This document shows, one piece after another, positions 39,658 to 48,015 of a DNA stretch of 64,000 nt (position 1 is the stretch's first letter; every line of letters starts with the position of its first letter). The stretch is from Rhodanobacter sp. C05 (GTDB lineage: Bacteria; Pseudomonadota; Gammaproteobacteria; Xanthomonadales; Rhodanobacteraceae). The notes beneath the pieces are model-generated. The model was given only the letters and a program-made list of their open reading frames with translations, did no database searches and was not told the origin of the DNA. The translations under genes and the position numbers were made by a program. Location: positions 372,001 through 436,000 of the forward strand of contig NZ_MUNQ01000008.1 in assembly GCF_002001165.1 (NCBI RefSeq), in the 5' to 3' direction.

Positions 39658-40110
39658 TCATCGGGAAGTCTGCTGCCCGAGTTCTTGGGCGAGCCCGATG
39701 AGAATTCCTTCGGGGCCCCGGATGTAGCAGAGCCGATACGTATCTTCGTACTGGACTACTTCGCCGACGAGCTCCGCGCAGCATTTGCCGAGCCGGGCGA
39801 GCGTATCGTCGATGTCCTCCACGGTGAACATGACGCGCAAATAACCGAGAGCGTTCACCGGGGCGCGGCGGTGATCGGCGACCACACGCGGCGCAAGAAA
39901 TCGGGACATCTCGATCCGGCTGTGACCGTCCGGCGTACGCATCATGGCAATCTCGACGCGCATGTCGCGCAATCCAGTCACGCCATCTGCCCAGTCTCCC
40001 TCGACTGGGGCACGCCCCTCGAGCTCGAGACCAAGTTCGGTGAAGAACCCAATGGCGGCATCGATGTCTTCCACCACGATGCCGACGTTGTCCATACGCT
40101 TGACCGTCAC
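39658..40110 (-). CDS. VOC/glyoxalase superfamily protein (cassette gene)
   Basis: 150-aa glyoxalase/bleomycin-resistance-like protein with a GTG start, (M)TVKRMDNVGIVVEDIDAAI, FFTELGLELEG, and the second repeat beginning VMFTVEDIDDTLARLG and ending RLCYIRGPEGILIGLAQELG. Substrate unknown. It lies between attC sites A and B. It does not resemble the other VOC cassette gene closely, so this is not a simple duplication. Confidence 0.85.
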   Translation of the reverse strand: MTVKRMDNVGIVVEDIDAAIGFFTELGLELEGRAPVEGDWADGVTGLRDMRVEIAMMRTPDGHSRIEMSRFLAPRVVADHRRAPVNALGYLRVMFTVEDIDDTLARLGKCCAELVGEVVQYEDTYRLCYIRGPEGILIGLAQELGQQTSR

Positions 40111-40124
40111 GATGTCTCCCTGAC

Positions 40125-40182
40125 GTCTAACACTGGAGTTTAAGCGGCAGCGAAGCCGTCTGCCTTGAACGAATGGTCAGGT
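40125..40182 (-). repeat. attC-like site A
   Basis: 58-bp site. Plus-strand GTCTAAC (40125-40131) is a perfect core. The arms TTTAAGCGGCAG and CTGCCTTGAACGA pair; the distal core GTCAGGT (40176-40182) has one mismatch, which is usual for the R'' box. It lies 3 nt from the stop of the first cassette gene. Confidence 0.82.
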
Positions 40183-40185
40183 CGC

Positions 40186-40575
40186 TTAAGCAAGTGCAGC
40201 GTTTTGGCCCCTGGGAGTCAGTACTGCGAGTACGGCCGCCACGATGAAGAGTGCAGGGACATCTCCCATGAGATGACCATGATTCATGGGGCTAGCCAAT
40301 GCTTGGAAAGCCATGATTGCGCCGTGCACCACGCTGGACCAGACCGTGAACCAGATGAGGCTGAGATGAGCAAGAGGATTGCGGGAAGCCACAAGCAAAA
40401 ATACGCCAAGCGTTGCGTAAACACCCACGATCATCAGAGGGTAATCGGAATGACCGGTGTGCCATGTCCAGCCGGATGGCCAGACAATCATGAGCAGATA
40501 GATGCCAGCGATAAATGTGATACCCACTAATACCAGCGCAATTCGAAGGCACTTAAGGCGAAGGGACTCATTCAC
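40186..40575 (-). CDS. Four-helix membrane protein, unknown (cassette gene)
   Basis: 129-aa protein with four predicted membrane helices (IALVLVGITFIAGIYLLMIVW, written in part; VYATLGVFLLVA; IWFTVWSSVVHGAIMAFQAL; ALFIVAAVLAVL). It resembles small DUF-type membrane proteins of cassette arrays; I do not recognise a family with known function. It is the first cassette in transcription order, 80 nt after a simple recombination core at 40655. Confidence 0.75.
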   Translation of the reverse strand: MNESLRLKCLRIALVLVGITFIAGIYLLMIVWPSGWTWHTGHSDYPLMIVGVYATLGVFLLVASRNPLAHLSLIWFTVWSSVVHGAIMAFQALASPMNHGHLMGDVPALFIVAAVLAVLTPRGQNAALA

Positions 40576-40654
40576 AGTGGTCTCCTTTTCAGTGATGGCT
40601 TGCTGTCCGGTGGTTCAGCTGTTTGCACAAAGTTGATATGAATCTCACGCTGCC

Positions 40655-40661
40655 GCCTAAC
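40655..40661 (-). other. simple recombination core at array head (attI-like)
   Basis: GTTAGGC on the minus strand is a perfect GTTRRRY core without the paired arms of an attC. It precedes the first cassette gene by 80 nt, the position expected of an attI or its scar. No integrase gene follows on the other side; instead there are about 190 nt of non-coding DNA, a terminator and a tRNA. Confidence 0.45.
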
Positions 40662-40791
40662 TACCTAATAGACGGACCCACGCGTCAGGTTATACATCCT
40701 TGGTCACGCTCTGAAGTCCCGCCGCAACACCCTGATTCAACAGAAGCTTATCTGTTCGGACAGCGTTGTATTGAATCAGACTCTCAGGCAC

Positions 40792-40818
40792 AAAAAAAAC
40801 CGCGCCAGAGCGCGGTTT
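40792..40818 (-). terminator. intrinsic terminator of tpiA-secG-tRNA-Leu
   Basis: On the minus strand, stem AAACCGCGC/GCGCGGTTT (9 bp) with loop TCTG, then a further T-run (eight A on the plus strand, 40792-40799). It lies 35 nt beyond the tRNA 3' end. Confidence 0.9.
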
Positions 40819-40852
40819 CCGTGGTCTTCCGGGATGTCCCGGTAAACATTAA

Positions 40853-40937
40853 TGGTGCCCAAGAGGGGACTCGAACCCCTACGACTTACGTCGCTACCAC
40901 CTCAAGGTAGTGCGTCTACCAGTTCCGCCACCTGGGC
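40853..40937 (-). tRNA. tRNA-Leu (GAG)
   Basis: 85-nt class II tRNA with an encoded CCA. The acceptor stem starts GCCCAGG, the D-arm has GGTAGACGC, the anticodon stem-loop is CTACC-TTGAGGT-GGTAG with anticodon GAG. A long variable arm and GGTTCGAGTCC T-loop follow. It is co-directional with and downstream of tpiA-secG, as in many gammaproteobacteria where the nuo operon follows; here an accessory region follows instead. Confidence 0.96.
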
Positions 40938-40948
40938 AGGTGTATTGC

Positions 40949-41404
40949 TTAGTGCTTCTGGGCCGGCGGCGTGGCTGCCGGCACCTCACCCTTGGTCGGG
41001 GCGGGGGTTGTTGCAGGTTGTGCAGCTGGTACGGCATTGCCGGTGGCGGCAGGAACGGCCGCCGGCACTTCCGTGCCTGCCGGTGCAGCTGGTGCCGTCT
41101 GCTGTGCTGCCGGCTTGCTGGCGAGCCCGGCCATCACACCCAGGTCATCGGCCTTGCTGCTATGCGGCGCGCCGTTGACGTGAAGATAGATGCCCATGCT
41201 CAGGCTGAGCAGGAAGAACAACGAAGCCAGCACGCTGGTGGCACGGGTCAGGAACGTGGCCGAACCACGTGCACCGAACACCGTCGCCGACGCACCGCTA
41301 CCGAAACCCGAGCCGGCATCGGCGCCAGCGCCGTTCTGCAGCAGGATCAGCACGATCATCGCCGCAGCGATCAGGATGTAAAACACGCTGAAGATGACGA
41401 ACAT
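40949..41404 (-). CDS. secG: Preprotein translocase subunit SecG
   Basis: 151-aa inner-membrane protein of the SecYEG channel. Two helices are seen: residues 4-22 (IFSVFYILIAAAMIVLILLQ) and about 55-74 (SVLASLFFLLSLSMGIYL), joined by the Gly/Ser-rich loop GAGADAGSGFGSGASATVFG. The C-terminal 65 residues are Pro/Ala-rich and probably disordered, longer than in E. coli. It follows tpiA by 6 nt and precedes tRNA-Leu. Confidence 0.94.
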   Translation of the reverse strand: MFVIFSVFYILIAAAMIVLILLQNGAGADAGSGFGSGASATVFGARGSATFLTRATSVLASLFFLLSLSMGIYLHVNGAPHSSKADDLGVMAGLASKPAAQQTAPAAPAGTEVPAAVPAATGNAVPAAQPATTPAPTKGEVPAATPPAQKH

Positions 41405-41410
41405 GATTAT

Positions 41411-42178
41411 TTATTGAGCCTGTAGCGCCTGATGCGCCGCGGCGCAGATTCCAAGGAAGTCGGATGCGGCCAGCGAAGCCCCACCGATCAGTCCACCGTC
41501 CACGTCCGCCTGCGCGAACAATTCCGCGGCATTGGCCGCCTTGACACTACCGCCGTAAAGCAGTCGGGTCAGACGGGCAATCATAACATCTTCCTTTTCC
41601 AGTTGGCTACGAATGAAGGCATGGGCCTGCTGCGCCATCTCCGGCGTGGCGGTACGGCCGGTGCCGATCGCCCAGACCGGCTCATAGGCAATCACCGCCG
41701 TATCGAAGCTGGCGATGCCGTTGAGAGCCAGCACAGCCTGGAACTGACGCGCGATGACCGCCTCGGTCTGGCCGGCCTCGCGCTGTTCCAGCGTTTCACC
41801 AACGCACAGGATCGGCGTGAGGCCACCGGCACGCGCCGCGGCGAATTTGCGTGCTACCAGTTCATCGCTCTCGCCGTGGTACTGGCGGCGCTCGGAATGG
41901 CCGACCAGCACCCACTGCGCACCGATATCCGTCAGCATCGCGGCGGAAACCTCACCGGTATAGGCGCCCTGCCCTTCATGCTCGCTGACGTCCTGTGCAC
42001 CCATGCCCAATCCGGAGTCGGCATGCTGCCAGGCAAGCTCGGCGAGGTACGGAAACGGCGGGAACACAGCCACGTCGATGGATGCAGGCCTGGCCGCAGC
42101 AATCTCCTTTACCAGGGCGGTAGCCATCGAACGACTGCCGTGCATTTTCCAGTTGCCCGCGACAAGTTTCTTGCGCAT
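41411..42178 (-). CDS. tpiA: Triosephosphate isomerase
   Basis: 255-aa TIM-barrel glycolytic enzyme interconverting DHAP and glyceraldehyde-3-phosphate. Active-site features: Asn/Lys in VAGNWKMHG (residues 6-14), the His in LVGHSERRQYHGE (about residue 96), and the catalytic Glu in IAYEPVWAIGTG (about residue 168). The phosphate loop ends with YGGSVKAANA. First gene of tpiA-secG-tRNA-Leu. Confidence 0.97.
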   Translation of the reverse strand: MRKKLVAGNWKMHGSRSMATALVKEIAAARPASIDVAVFPPFPYLAELAWQHADSGLGMGAQDVSEHEGQGAYTGEVSAAMLTDIGAQWVLVGHSERRQYHGESDELVARKFAAARAGGLTPILCVGETLEQREAGQTEAVIARQFQAVLALNGIASFDTAVIAYEPVWAIGTGRTATPEMAQQAHAFIRSQLEKEDVMIARLTRLLYGGSVKAANAAELFAQADVDGGLIGGASLAASDFLGICAAAHQALQAQ

Positions 42179-42305
42179 GGTCTGTTTCCGCTGCGATCAA
42201 ACCGCAAGCTTACCGAGGGGTCGCCATATCGGCAAACTTGCACACCGGCTGGCGCCCGCGTATGCGCCCGGTCAAGAATGGCTATTCGCCTTCAAGGAAT
42301 GACTC

Positions 42306-43115
42306 ATGTCGTCTGCCCGTCCCCTCAGTCTGATCACCGGCGCCTCTGCCGGCATCGGCGCCGCGTTTGCCCGGCACCTGGCTACACTCGGCCACGACCT
42401 TGTACTCACTGCGCGACGGGTCGATCGACTGGAAGCACTCGCCGCTGAACTGCGCGAAAAACATGGCGTCGCCGTGACCGTGCTGCCGAATGACCTCGCT
42501 GACCAGGGTGCACCGCAAGCCTTGGGCGACGCGCTGCAACAGCGTGGCCTGCAGGTGGACTGGTTGATCAACAACGCAGGCTATGGCGTGCCCGGCTCGT
42601 TCCTGGCGAACGACTGGAAAACCCATGCGGATTTCCTGCAGGTGCTGTTGACCGCACCCACCGAACTGGCGTGGCGACTGCTGCCCGGCATGCGCAAACG
42701 CGGCTACGGCCGCGTCATCAATGTGGCCTCGCTGGCCGGGCATGTTCCCGGCCCCGCAGGGCACACGTTGTATGCCGCATCCAAGGCTTATCTGATCAAG
42801 TTCTCGCAGTCGCTGGCGCTGGAGAGCCGCGAGGCTGGCGTGAACGTCTGTGCGCTGTGTCCGGGGTTTACCTGGTCCGAATTCCACGACGTCACCGGCA
42901 CCCGCGACAAGATGAATCAGATGCCCGGTTTCATGTGGCTAAGTGCAGAGGAAGTGGTGCGCCAGGGCATTGCTGCGGTTGAACGTGGCCAGGCCGTGTA
43001 TATTCCGGGCCGGGTCAATCGGACCATCAAGACTATCGTGCAACTGATGCCGGATCGATTGGCGATGTGGCTCTCGGCACGGGAGTCGAAGCGCTACCGG
43101 AACGCGGACGCATAA
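42306..43115 (+). CDS. Short-chain dehydrogenase/reductase (SDR)
   Basis: 269-aa classical SDR. The cofactor motif is LITGASAGIGAAFARHL (TGxxxGxG), with NNAGYG at about residue 94, the catalytic Ser in INVASLAGH and YAASKAY (YxxxK) near residue 158. Arg residues after the second beta strand (TARRVDRL) suggest NADP(H). Homologues are annotated as short-chain reductases of unknown substrate; fatty-acid or steroid chemistry is only a guess. Monocistronic or with the downstream gene 110 nt away. Confidence 0.87.
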   Translation: MSSARPLSLITGASAGIGAAFARHLATLGHDLVLTARRVDRLEALAAELREKHGVAVTVLPNDLADQGAPQALGDALQQRGLQVDWLINNAGYGVPGSFLANDWKTHADFLQVLLTAPTELAWRLLPGMRKRGYGRVINVASLAGHVPGPAGHTLYAASKAYLIKFSQSLALESREAGVNVCALCPGFTWSEFHDVTGTRDKMNQMPGFMWLSAEEVVRQGIAAVERGQAVYIPGRVNRTIKTIVQLMPDRLAMWLSARESKRYRNADA

Positions 43116-43224
43116 CTGCGCGCAGGGTGTCGGCGGATTCATGCTGCACACTATCGCTTCCATCGCGCAGCATCCGTTGCGCAAGTGTTTCCGTCCTTCG
43201 CCATGGCCACCGGTATTCACCCGC

Positions 43225-43896
43225 ATGTCCCTGCTACCGACCCAGATGCGCCCGCTGCCCTACCGCAAACCCACCGAAGGTCGTGACTACTGGGTGGTGG
43301 ACGACGCATTGCCCGACCCCGGCGCCGTACGTGCCCGTTGCCTGGCCAGGACGGAATGGGAACTAGGCTATCCCTATACCGGTGAAGTGTGGCCAGGCAT
43401 GCGCGCAATCCCGGCCCTGCTCGATGGCGAGCTGGCTGCACTGGATGCGAAGGTGTGCCAGCTGACCGGCGCGAAGAAAGTCTGGGTGGAACAGACCGAG
43501 GCCGGCATCCGGCTCAACCACAACTGCGTGCAAGTGGTCGGCTCCACCGAAGGCGCGGTGAAGCCGCATACCGATTCATCGAACCTGTGCCGCTACGCCG
43601 CGGTGCTGTATCTGAACCCCGACGTGCCCGAGCAATGCGGCACCAGCTTCTTCCGGCAACGCATGCCGACCGGCCAGCTGGGCGGCAATATCGTGATGCC
43701 GCCGCACCGCAATCTGGCCGAGGCACTGGGCAATCGTTTCGTTCAGCCGAATTCGTTTGTCGAGGACGTGCGCGTGGCGTACCGGTTCAATCGCCTGCTG
43801 GTCTACAAGGCCAACCTGATCCACAGCGCCACGGCGTACTGGGGGCTGGAAACGGCGGCCAAACGGATGGCCGCCGTGTTCTTCTGGATGGCCTGA
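43225..43896 (+). CDS. DUF6445-type 2OG-like oxygenase
   Basis: About 223 aa from ATG 43225 (ATGs at 43141 and 43246 are alternatives). It has a double-stranded beta-helix pattern with iron ligands HTDSSN (HxD, about residue 112) and a distal His in ANLIHSATAYWG. AAKRMAAVFFW supplies a basic residue where 2OG is usually bound. It resembles DUF6445 proteins of unassigned function. Confidence 0.72.
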   Translation: MSLLPTQMRPLPYRKPTEGRDYWVVDDALPDPGAVRARCLARTEWELGYPYTGEVWPGMRAIPALLDGELAALDAKVCQLTGAKKVWVEQTEAGIRLNHNCVQVVGSTEGAVKPHTDSSNLCRYAAVLYLNPDVPEQCGTSFFRQRMPTGQLGGNIVMPPHRNLAEALGNRFVQPNSFVEDVRVAYRFNRLLVYKANLIHSATAYWGLETAAKRMAAVFFWMA

Positions 43897-43912
43897 CGGC
43901 TCGCTGGCAACC

Positions 43913-43954
43913 CAGATCAACCTGCTCAGATCAGCCTGCTCAGATCAGCTTGAT
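43913..43954. repeat. three tandem 14-nt repeats over a stop codon
   Basis: CAGATCAACCTGCT, CAGATCAGCCTGCT and CAGATCAGCTTGAT lie in direct tandem at 43913-43954. The third contains the stop codon of the downstream oxygenase gene (43940-43942, minus strand); each unit would re-create a stop in the same context, so expansion did not change the protein. Confidence 0.7.
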
Positions 43955-44872
43955 CTCACGCAAACGCTGCATCAGGTATTCATGCGAGTTGATCGACGTG
44001 TCGTAGCGACGCGGATTGTCCGGCGTAATGCACGAATCGAGCGGGTCCAGCACCACGTCCGGATTCGGATGCAGGAAGAACGGCACGGAATAGCGCGGCT
44101 TGCGCGCATTCTCGTTCTGCGGATTGACCACCCTGTGCGAAGTGGACGGATACACGTGGTTGCTGAGCCGCTGCAGCATGTCGCCGATGTTCACCACGAT
44201 CGCATCACCCTCGGTGGTGATCGGCAGCCACTCGCCATCGCTCAGCACTTCCAGACCCTCGGCGCTGGCACCGACCAGCAGGGTGATGAAATTGATGTCC
44301 TCATGCGCACCGGCGCGTACGTTCGGAATGTTGTCCTGGGTGATCGGCGGATAGTGGATCGGACGCAGGATCGAATTGCCGAAGTCGGTCTTGTCCTCGA
44401 AGAAGTTTTCCGGCTGGTCGATATGCAGCGCCAGCGCACGTAGAACGCGCGTGCCGAGCTGGTCCAGTGCCTCGTACAGGCCGTAGCCGTACTGCCTGAA
44501 ATCCGCCACCTCGACCGGCCAGATGTTCGGCGGCATCACGTCGGCGAACTTCGAATCGCGCGGAATCTCGCGACCGATGTGCCAGAACTCCTTCAGATCC
44601 GCGTACTGGCTGTCCTTGGCGGTTTCCACCTTGAACGGAGTGTAGCCACGCGCACCGCCACTGCCGGCTACGTGGTACTTCATCTTGGCATCGGTCGGCA
44701 GCGCGAAGAAGCGCTGGAAGACGTCATACGAGCCGTCGATCAGCTCGCGCGGAATGCCATGGCCGCTGATGCAGCAGAAACCGAATTCGCGATAAGCCGC
44801 GCCCAGTTCGGCGACGAAGGCATCGCGGTCAGTGTCGTAGCGGCGGATATCGAGGGTAGGAACATTCTTCAT
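43940..44872 (-). CDS. Isopenicillin-N-synthase-like 2OG-Fe(II) oxygenase
   Basis: 310-aa oxygenase of the IPNS/ethylene-forming/flavonoid-type branch. The N-terminal DIOX_N region (residues 1-110) has VAELGAAYREFGFCCISGHGI. The core has iron ligands HED in AGAHEDINFITLLV (about residue 209) and a distal His in STSHRVVNPQ, followed by RYSVPFFLHP with the 2OG-binding Arg and Ser. Substrate unknown. It stands alone between glmM and the DUF6445 gene. Confidence 0.9.
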   Translation of the reverse strand: MKNVPTLDIRRYDTDRDAFVAELGAAYREFGFCCISGHGIPRELIDGSYDVFQRFFALPTDAKMKYHVAGSGGARGYTPFKVETAKDSQYADLKEFWHIGREIPRDSKFADVMPPNIWPVEVADFRQYGYGLYEALDQLGTRVLRALALHIDQPENFFEDKTDFGNSILRPIHYPPITQDNIPNVRAGAHEDINFITLLVGASAEGLEVLSDGEWLPITTEGDAIVVNIGDMLQRLSNHVYPSTSHRVVNPQNENARKPRYSVPFFLHPNPDVVLDPLDSCITPDNPRRYDTSINSHEYLMQRLREIKLI

Positions 44873-44974
44873 GATGGTTGTAGTCCACTAGGTTGGGCGT
44901 GCGGTCAATTCATCCGCCACCGCAAGGGCGGTGCACGTCGGGCCTATCCATGGCGACCCAGTACAACTACAGGT

Positions 44975-46327
44975 TCACGAGCGTTCGGCTACGGATTTTA
45001 CAATCGCCGCAAGCTTTTCCGCCAATTGCTGTACTTCCGCCGCATCCGCCGCCTCGATGGTGACGCGCACCAGCGGTTCGGTACCGGAAGCCCGCAGCAC
45101 CACCCGGCCGCGACCACTCAGAACCTGCTCCACTTCGACCAGCGCCTGCTGCACCTCGCTGCTGGCCAGGGCCTCGCGGGCCCCGGCCGCACGCACGTTC
45201 AGCATCACCTGCGGCAATTTCCTCAGCCCCTGGCGGGCCATGGCCAGATCCTGGCCGGACAGCGTCAGCGCCTCCAGCACCGCCAGCGCAGCGACGATGC
45301 CGTCGCCGGTGGTGGCGCGATCCAGGCACAGGATATGGCCGGAAGTCTCGCCACCCAGTACACCGCCGTGCTGCTTCAACAGTTGCATCACATAGCGATC
45401 GCCCACGTTGGCGCGGATCAGCGACACATCGAGCTGTGCCAGCGCCAGCTGCAGGCCGTAATTGCTCATCAAGGTGCCGACTACCGGCCCCTCGAGCAGG
45501 TCGCGTGCGTGCCAGCTGTGTGCCAGCACGTAGAGAATGTCGTCACCGTCGGCGAGCACGCCTTGCCGGTCGACCAGCATCAGCCGGTCACCATCACCAT
45601 CGAACCCGATACCCAGATCCGCGCCATGCGCCAGCACGGCCTGCTGCAAGGCCTGCGGGTGCGTGGAACCGACCTCGCGGTTGATATTGAAGCCATCCGG
45701 CTTGTCGCCGATCGTGATGACGTCGGCTCCCAGCTCGGCAAACACTTTCGGTGCCACCTGATAGGTCGCGCCGTGGGCACAGTCCAGCACCAGCTTCAGT
45801 CCGCGCAGGCTGAAATCCTCTGCCACGGTCGCCTTGCAGAATTCGGCATAGCGCGCAACGGCGTCGCTGACCCGGGTCGCCTTGCCCAACCGCTCGGAGG
45901 GCACGGTGATGAAGTCGGCACCGACCTCCTGCTCGATTGCCAGCTCGACCGCATCGGACAACTTCTCGCCATTGGCGGAGAAGAACTTGATGCCGTTGTC
46001 ATGGTGCGGATTGTGCGAGGCACTGATGACAATGCCTGCGCTCGCACGCATCGAGCGGGTCAGGAAAGCCACCGCCGGTGTCGGCATCGGCCCGAGCAGC
46101 CCCACGTCGGCTCCGGCAGCGACCAGTCCCGCTTCCAGCGCCGATTCGAACATGTAACCGGAAACACGGGTGTCCTTGCCGATCAGCACCTTGGGCCGCT
46201 CCTTGCCATCGCGCGCAAGCACGCTGCCCACGGCGCGGCCCAGCCGCAACATGAAGTCCGCGCTGATCGGCCATTGCCCGACCATGCCGCGAATGCCGTC
46301 CGTACCGAAATATTTGCGTTGATTCAT
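44975..46327 (-). CDS. glmM: Phosphoglucosamine mutase
   Basis: 450-aa enzyme converting glucosamine-6-phosphate to glucosamine-1-phosphate for UDP-GlcNAc and cell-wall synthesis. It starts [20 protein letters not shown]. The active Ser is in [16 protein letters not shown] (phosphoserine loop, about residue 105); the metal loop is GDGDRLML and the sugar loop GETSGHI. Length is typical. It is next to folP, the conserved folP-glmM order. Confidence 0.97.
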   Translation of the reverse strand: MNQRKYFGTDGIRGMVGQWPISADFMLRLGRAVGSVLARDGKERPKVLIGKDTRVSGYMFESALEAGLVAAGADVGLLGPMPTPAVAFLTRSMRASAGIVISASHNPHHDNGIKFFSANGEKLSDAVELAIEQEVGADFITVPSERLGKATRVSDAVARYAEFCKATVAEDFSLRGLKLVLDCAHGATYQVAPKVFAELGADVITIGDKPDGFNINREVGSTHPQALQQAVLAHGADLGIGFDGDGDRLMLVDRQGVLADGDDILYVLAHSWHARDLLEGPVVGTLMSNYGLQLALAQLDVSLIRANVGDRYVMQLLKQHGGVLGGETSGHILCLDRATTGDGIVAALAVLEALTLSGQDLAMARQGLRKLPQVMLNVRAAGAREALASSEVQQALVEVEQVLSGRGRVVLRASGTEPLVRVTIEAADAAEVQQLAEKLAAIVKSVAERS

Positions 46328-46417
46328 CGTGTGCTTGCAATCCCGAAGGGTTTCCCTGTTCCTGCGACGAAGCGAAGTGCTGCGCCGCCTTGCTCAGTAA
46401 ATCATCTGATGCCGCGT

Positions 46418-47326
46418 TCAATCGTCATCCGGCCAGCGCGGCGCGGCAGTTTTCTCATCGCGTCGCGGCACCACATCGACGGCATGCACCGCATGCCAGA
46501 CAGCGAGCGCATCGACGGTGGTGGCCACGTCATGCACACGTACCATGCGTGCACCACGCTGAACCGCAATCAGCGCGGCTGCCGCCGAGCCTGCTGCACG
46601 ATCCGCTGGATCACTTCGCCCCGTCAGCGTGCCGATCATCGACTTGCGCGACAGCCCGGCATACACGCCACTACCCAGATTGGCGAAGCGCTCCAGCGCG
46701 CACAGCAGCGCGAGATTGTGCTCCAGCGTCTTGCCGAAGCCGAAGCCTGGATCAAGCATCACCTTGCGCCGGTCGATGCCGGCCAGTTCGCAGGCAAACA
46801 GCCGGTCGGTGAGGAAACGATGCACTTCGCCGACCACGTCGTCATAGTATGGATCGGCCTGCATGCTGCGCGGCTCGCCCTGCATGTGCATCAGGCATAC
46901 CGGCACGCCCAGTTCAGCAGCAGCATCCATCGCACCGTCGCGGCGCAAGGCATATACATCGTTGATCATGCCGGCACCGGCAGCCACCGCGGCACGCATC
47001 ACCTCGGGCTTGGAAGTGTCGATCGCGATCGGCAGCGTGGTGCGCGCGATCAGTTGTTCGATCACCGGCAGCACGCGATGCAGTTCTTCCTCGACGGATA
47101 CATCGGCCGCACCAGGTCGGGTGGACTCGCCGCCAATATCCAGCATGTCGGCCCCCTCTTCGGCCATGCGCAGACCATGCGCCACGGCCACGTCCACGCT
47201 GGCGTGCGCACCACCATCGGAAAACGAATCCGGCGTGAGATTGAGGATGCCCACCACCCGTGGGCGATCGAGCCGCAGCGGACGTCCGGCACAATCCAGC
47301 ACCGGCGCAAACAGATCGATCGACAT
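46418..47326 (-). CDS. folP: Dihydropteroate synthase
   Basis: 302-aa TIM-barrel enzyme joining p-aminobenzoate to hydroxymethyl-dihydropterin in folate synthesis, the target of sulfonamides. Signatures: GILNLTPDSFSDGG (residue about 24), DIGGESTRPGA, VMLDPGFGFGKTLEHN and a final RVHDVATTVDAL. The ATG at 47326 follows a purine-rich site; the longer frame upstream runs over orn. It is upstream of glmM on the same strand. Confidence 0.96.
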   Translation of the reverse strand: MSIDLFAPVLDCAGRPLRLDRPRVVGILNLTPDSFSDGGAHASVDVAVAHGLRMAEEGADMLDIGGESTRPGAADVSVEEELHRVLPVIEQLIARTTLPIAIDTSKPEVMRAAVAAGAGMINDVYALRRDGAMDAAAELGVPVCLMHMQGEPRSMQADPYYDDVVGEVHRFLTDRLFACELAGIDRRKVMLDPGFGFGKTLEHNLALLCALERFANLGSGVYAGLSRKSMIGTLTGRSDPADRAAGSAAAALIAVQRGARMVRVHDVATTVDALAVWHAVHAVDVVPRRDEKTAAPRWPDDD

Positions 47327-47378
47327 GCTCAACTCCTGAAACTGATCCGGCATCATGCCGATTGGCAACACCGCCAGG

Positions 47379-47945
47379 TCAGACCTCGACCTGGCCGCCC
47401 AGTTCACCCATGTAGCTGCGGTAATGACGCAGCTCCGCAATGGAATCGCGGATGTCCGACAACGCGGTATGCGCCGATTCCTTGCCGAAACTCTTGGCGA
47501 TGTTCGGCGCCCAGCGCCGGGCCAGTTCCTTGAGCGTGGAGACATCCAGGTTGCGATAGTGGAAGTAGCGCTCCAGCCGCGGCATCTGCCGATGCATGAA
47601 GCGCCGGTCCTGGCAGATCGAGTTGCCGCACATCGGCGACTTGCCTGGTGGTACCCAGGTGCGCAGGAAATCGACGGTCGCCTGTTCGGCCATCGCATGA
47701 TCGGTTTCCGAGATCAGCACCTGCCGCCACAAACCCGACTTGTGGTGCTGGTTGCTGTTCCAGCTGTCCATCGACTCCAGCCGGTCGATTTCATGACGGA
47801 TCGCGAAAACCGGGCCCTCGGCCAGCACATTCAGATGCTTGTCGGTGACGACCGTGGCGATCTCGAGGATCGAGTCATTGTCGGTGTCGAGGCCGGTCAT
47901 TTCCAGATCGATCCAGATCAGGTTGTCTTCATTGGCTTGGCTCAT
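47379..47945 (-). CDS. orn: Oligoribonuclease
   Basis: 188-aa DEDDh 3'-5' exoribonuclease that clears 2-5-nt RNA and pGpG. The metal-binding motifs are [11 protein letters not shown] (DED motif I), the [11 protein letters not shown] (motif II) and [14 protein letters not shown] (motif III, with the DEDDh His). ATG 47945 agrees with the family N-terminus. It is divergent from sbcB by 70 nt. Confidence 0.97.
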   Translation of the reverse strand: MSQANEDNLIWIDLEMTGLDTDNDSILEIATVVTDKHLNVLAEGPVFAIRHEIDRLESMDSWNSNQHHKSGLWRQVLISETDHAMAEQATVDFLRTWVPPGKSPMCGNSICQDRRFMHRQMPRLERYFHYRNLDVSTLKELARRWAPNIAKSFGKESAHTALSDIRDSIAELRHYRSYMGELGGQVEV

Positions 47946-48015
47946 GAGCTCTCCTTGTACCAGCGAGTTTATCAGTCTTGCCGCTTCGACTTTGGACCAT
48001 GCGATCATCGGTGTC

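Larger units (their letters stand above)
36879..40661 (-). mobile_element. Integron-like cassette array without integrase (CALIN)
   Basis: Five attC-like imperfect palindromes (sites A-E) separate five cassette-sized genes, all on the minus strand, each with its attC just 3' to it. The sites show the class-typical pattern: RYYYAAC core, a stem with TTCAAGGCnG paired to CGCTTAA, then GTTRRRY. Gene starts lie 10-31 nt after the preceding core. A lone perfect simple site, GTTAGGC on the minus strand at 40655-40661, marks the upstream boundary. No integron integrase is coded in the window, so the cluster meets the CALIN description. The cassette genes are less GC-rich and unrelated to each other. 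Confidence 0.8.

Noticed and set aside
44579-47533. 984-codon open frame on the plus strand opposite glmM and folP
   Set aside because: It runs antisense to two confident genes, has no recognisable domain, and reads as the third-position shadow of GC-rich codons; such long antisense frames are common at this GC.
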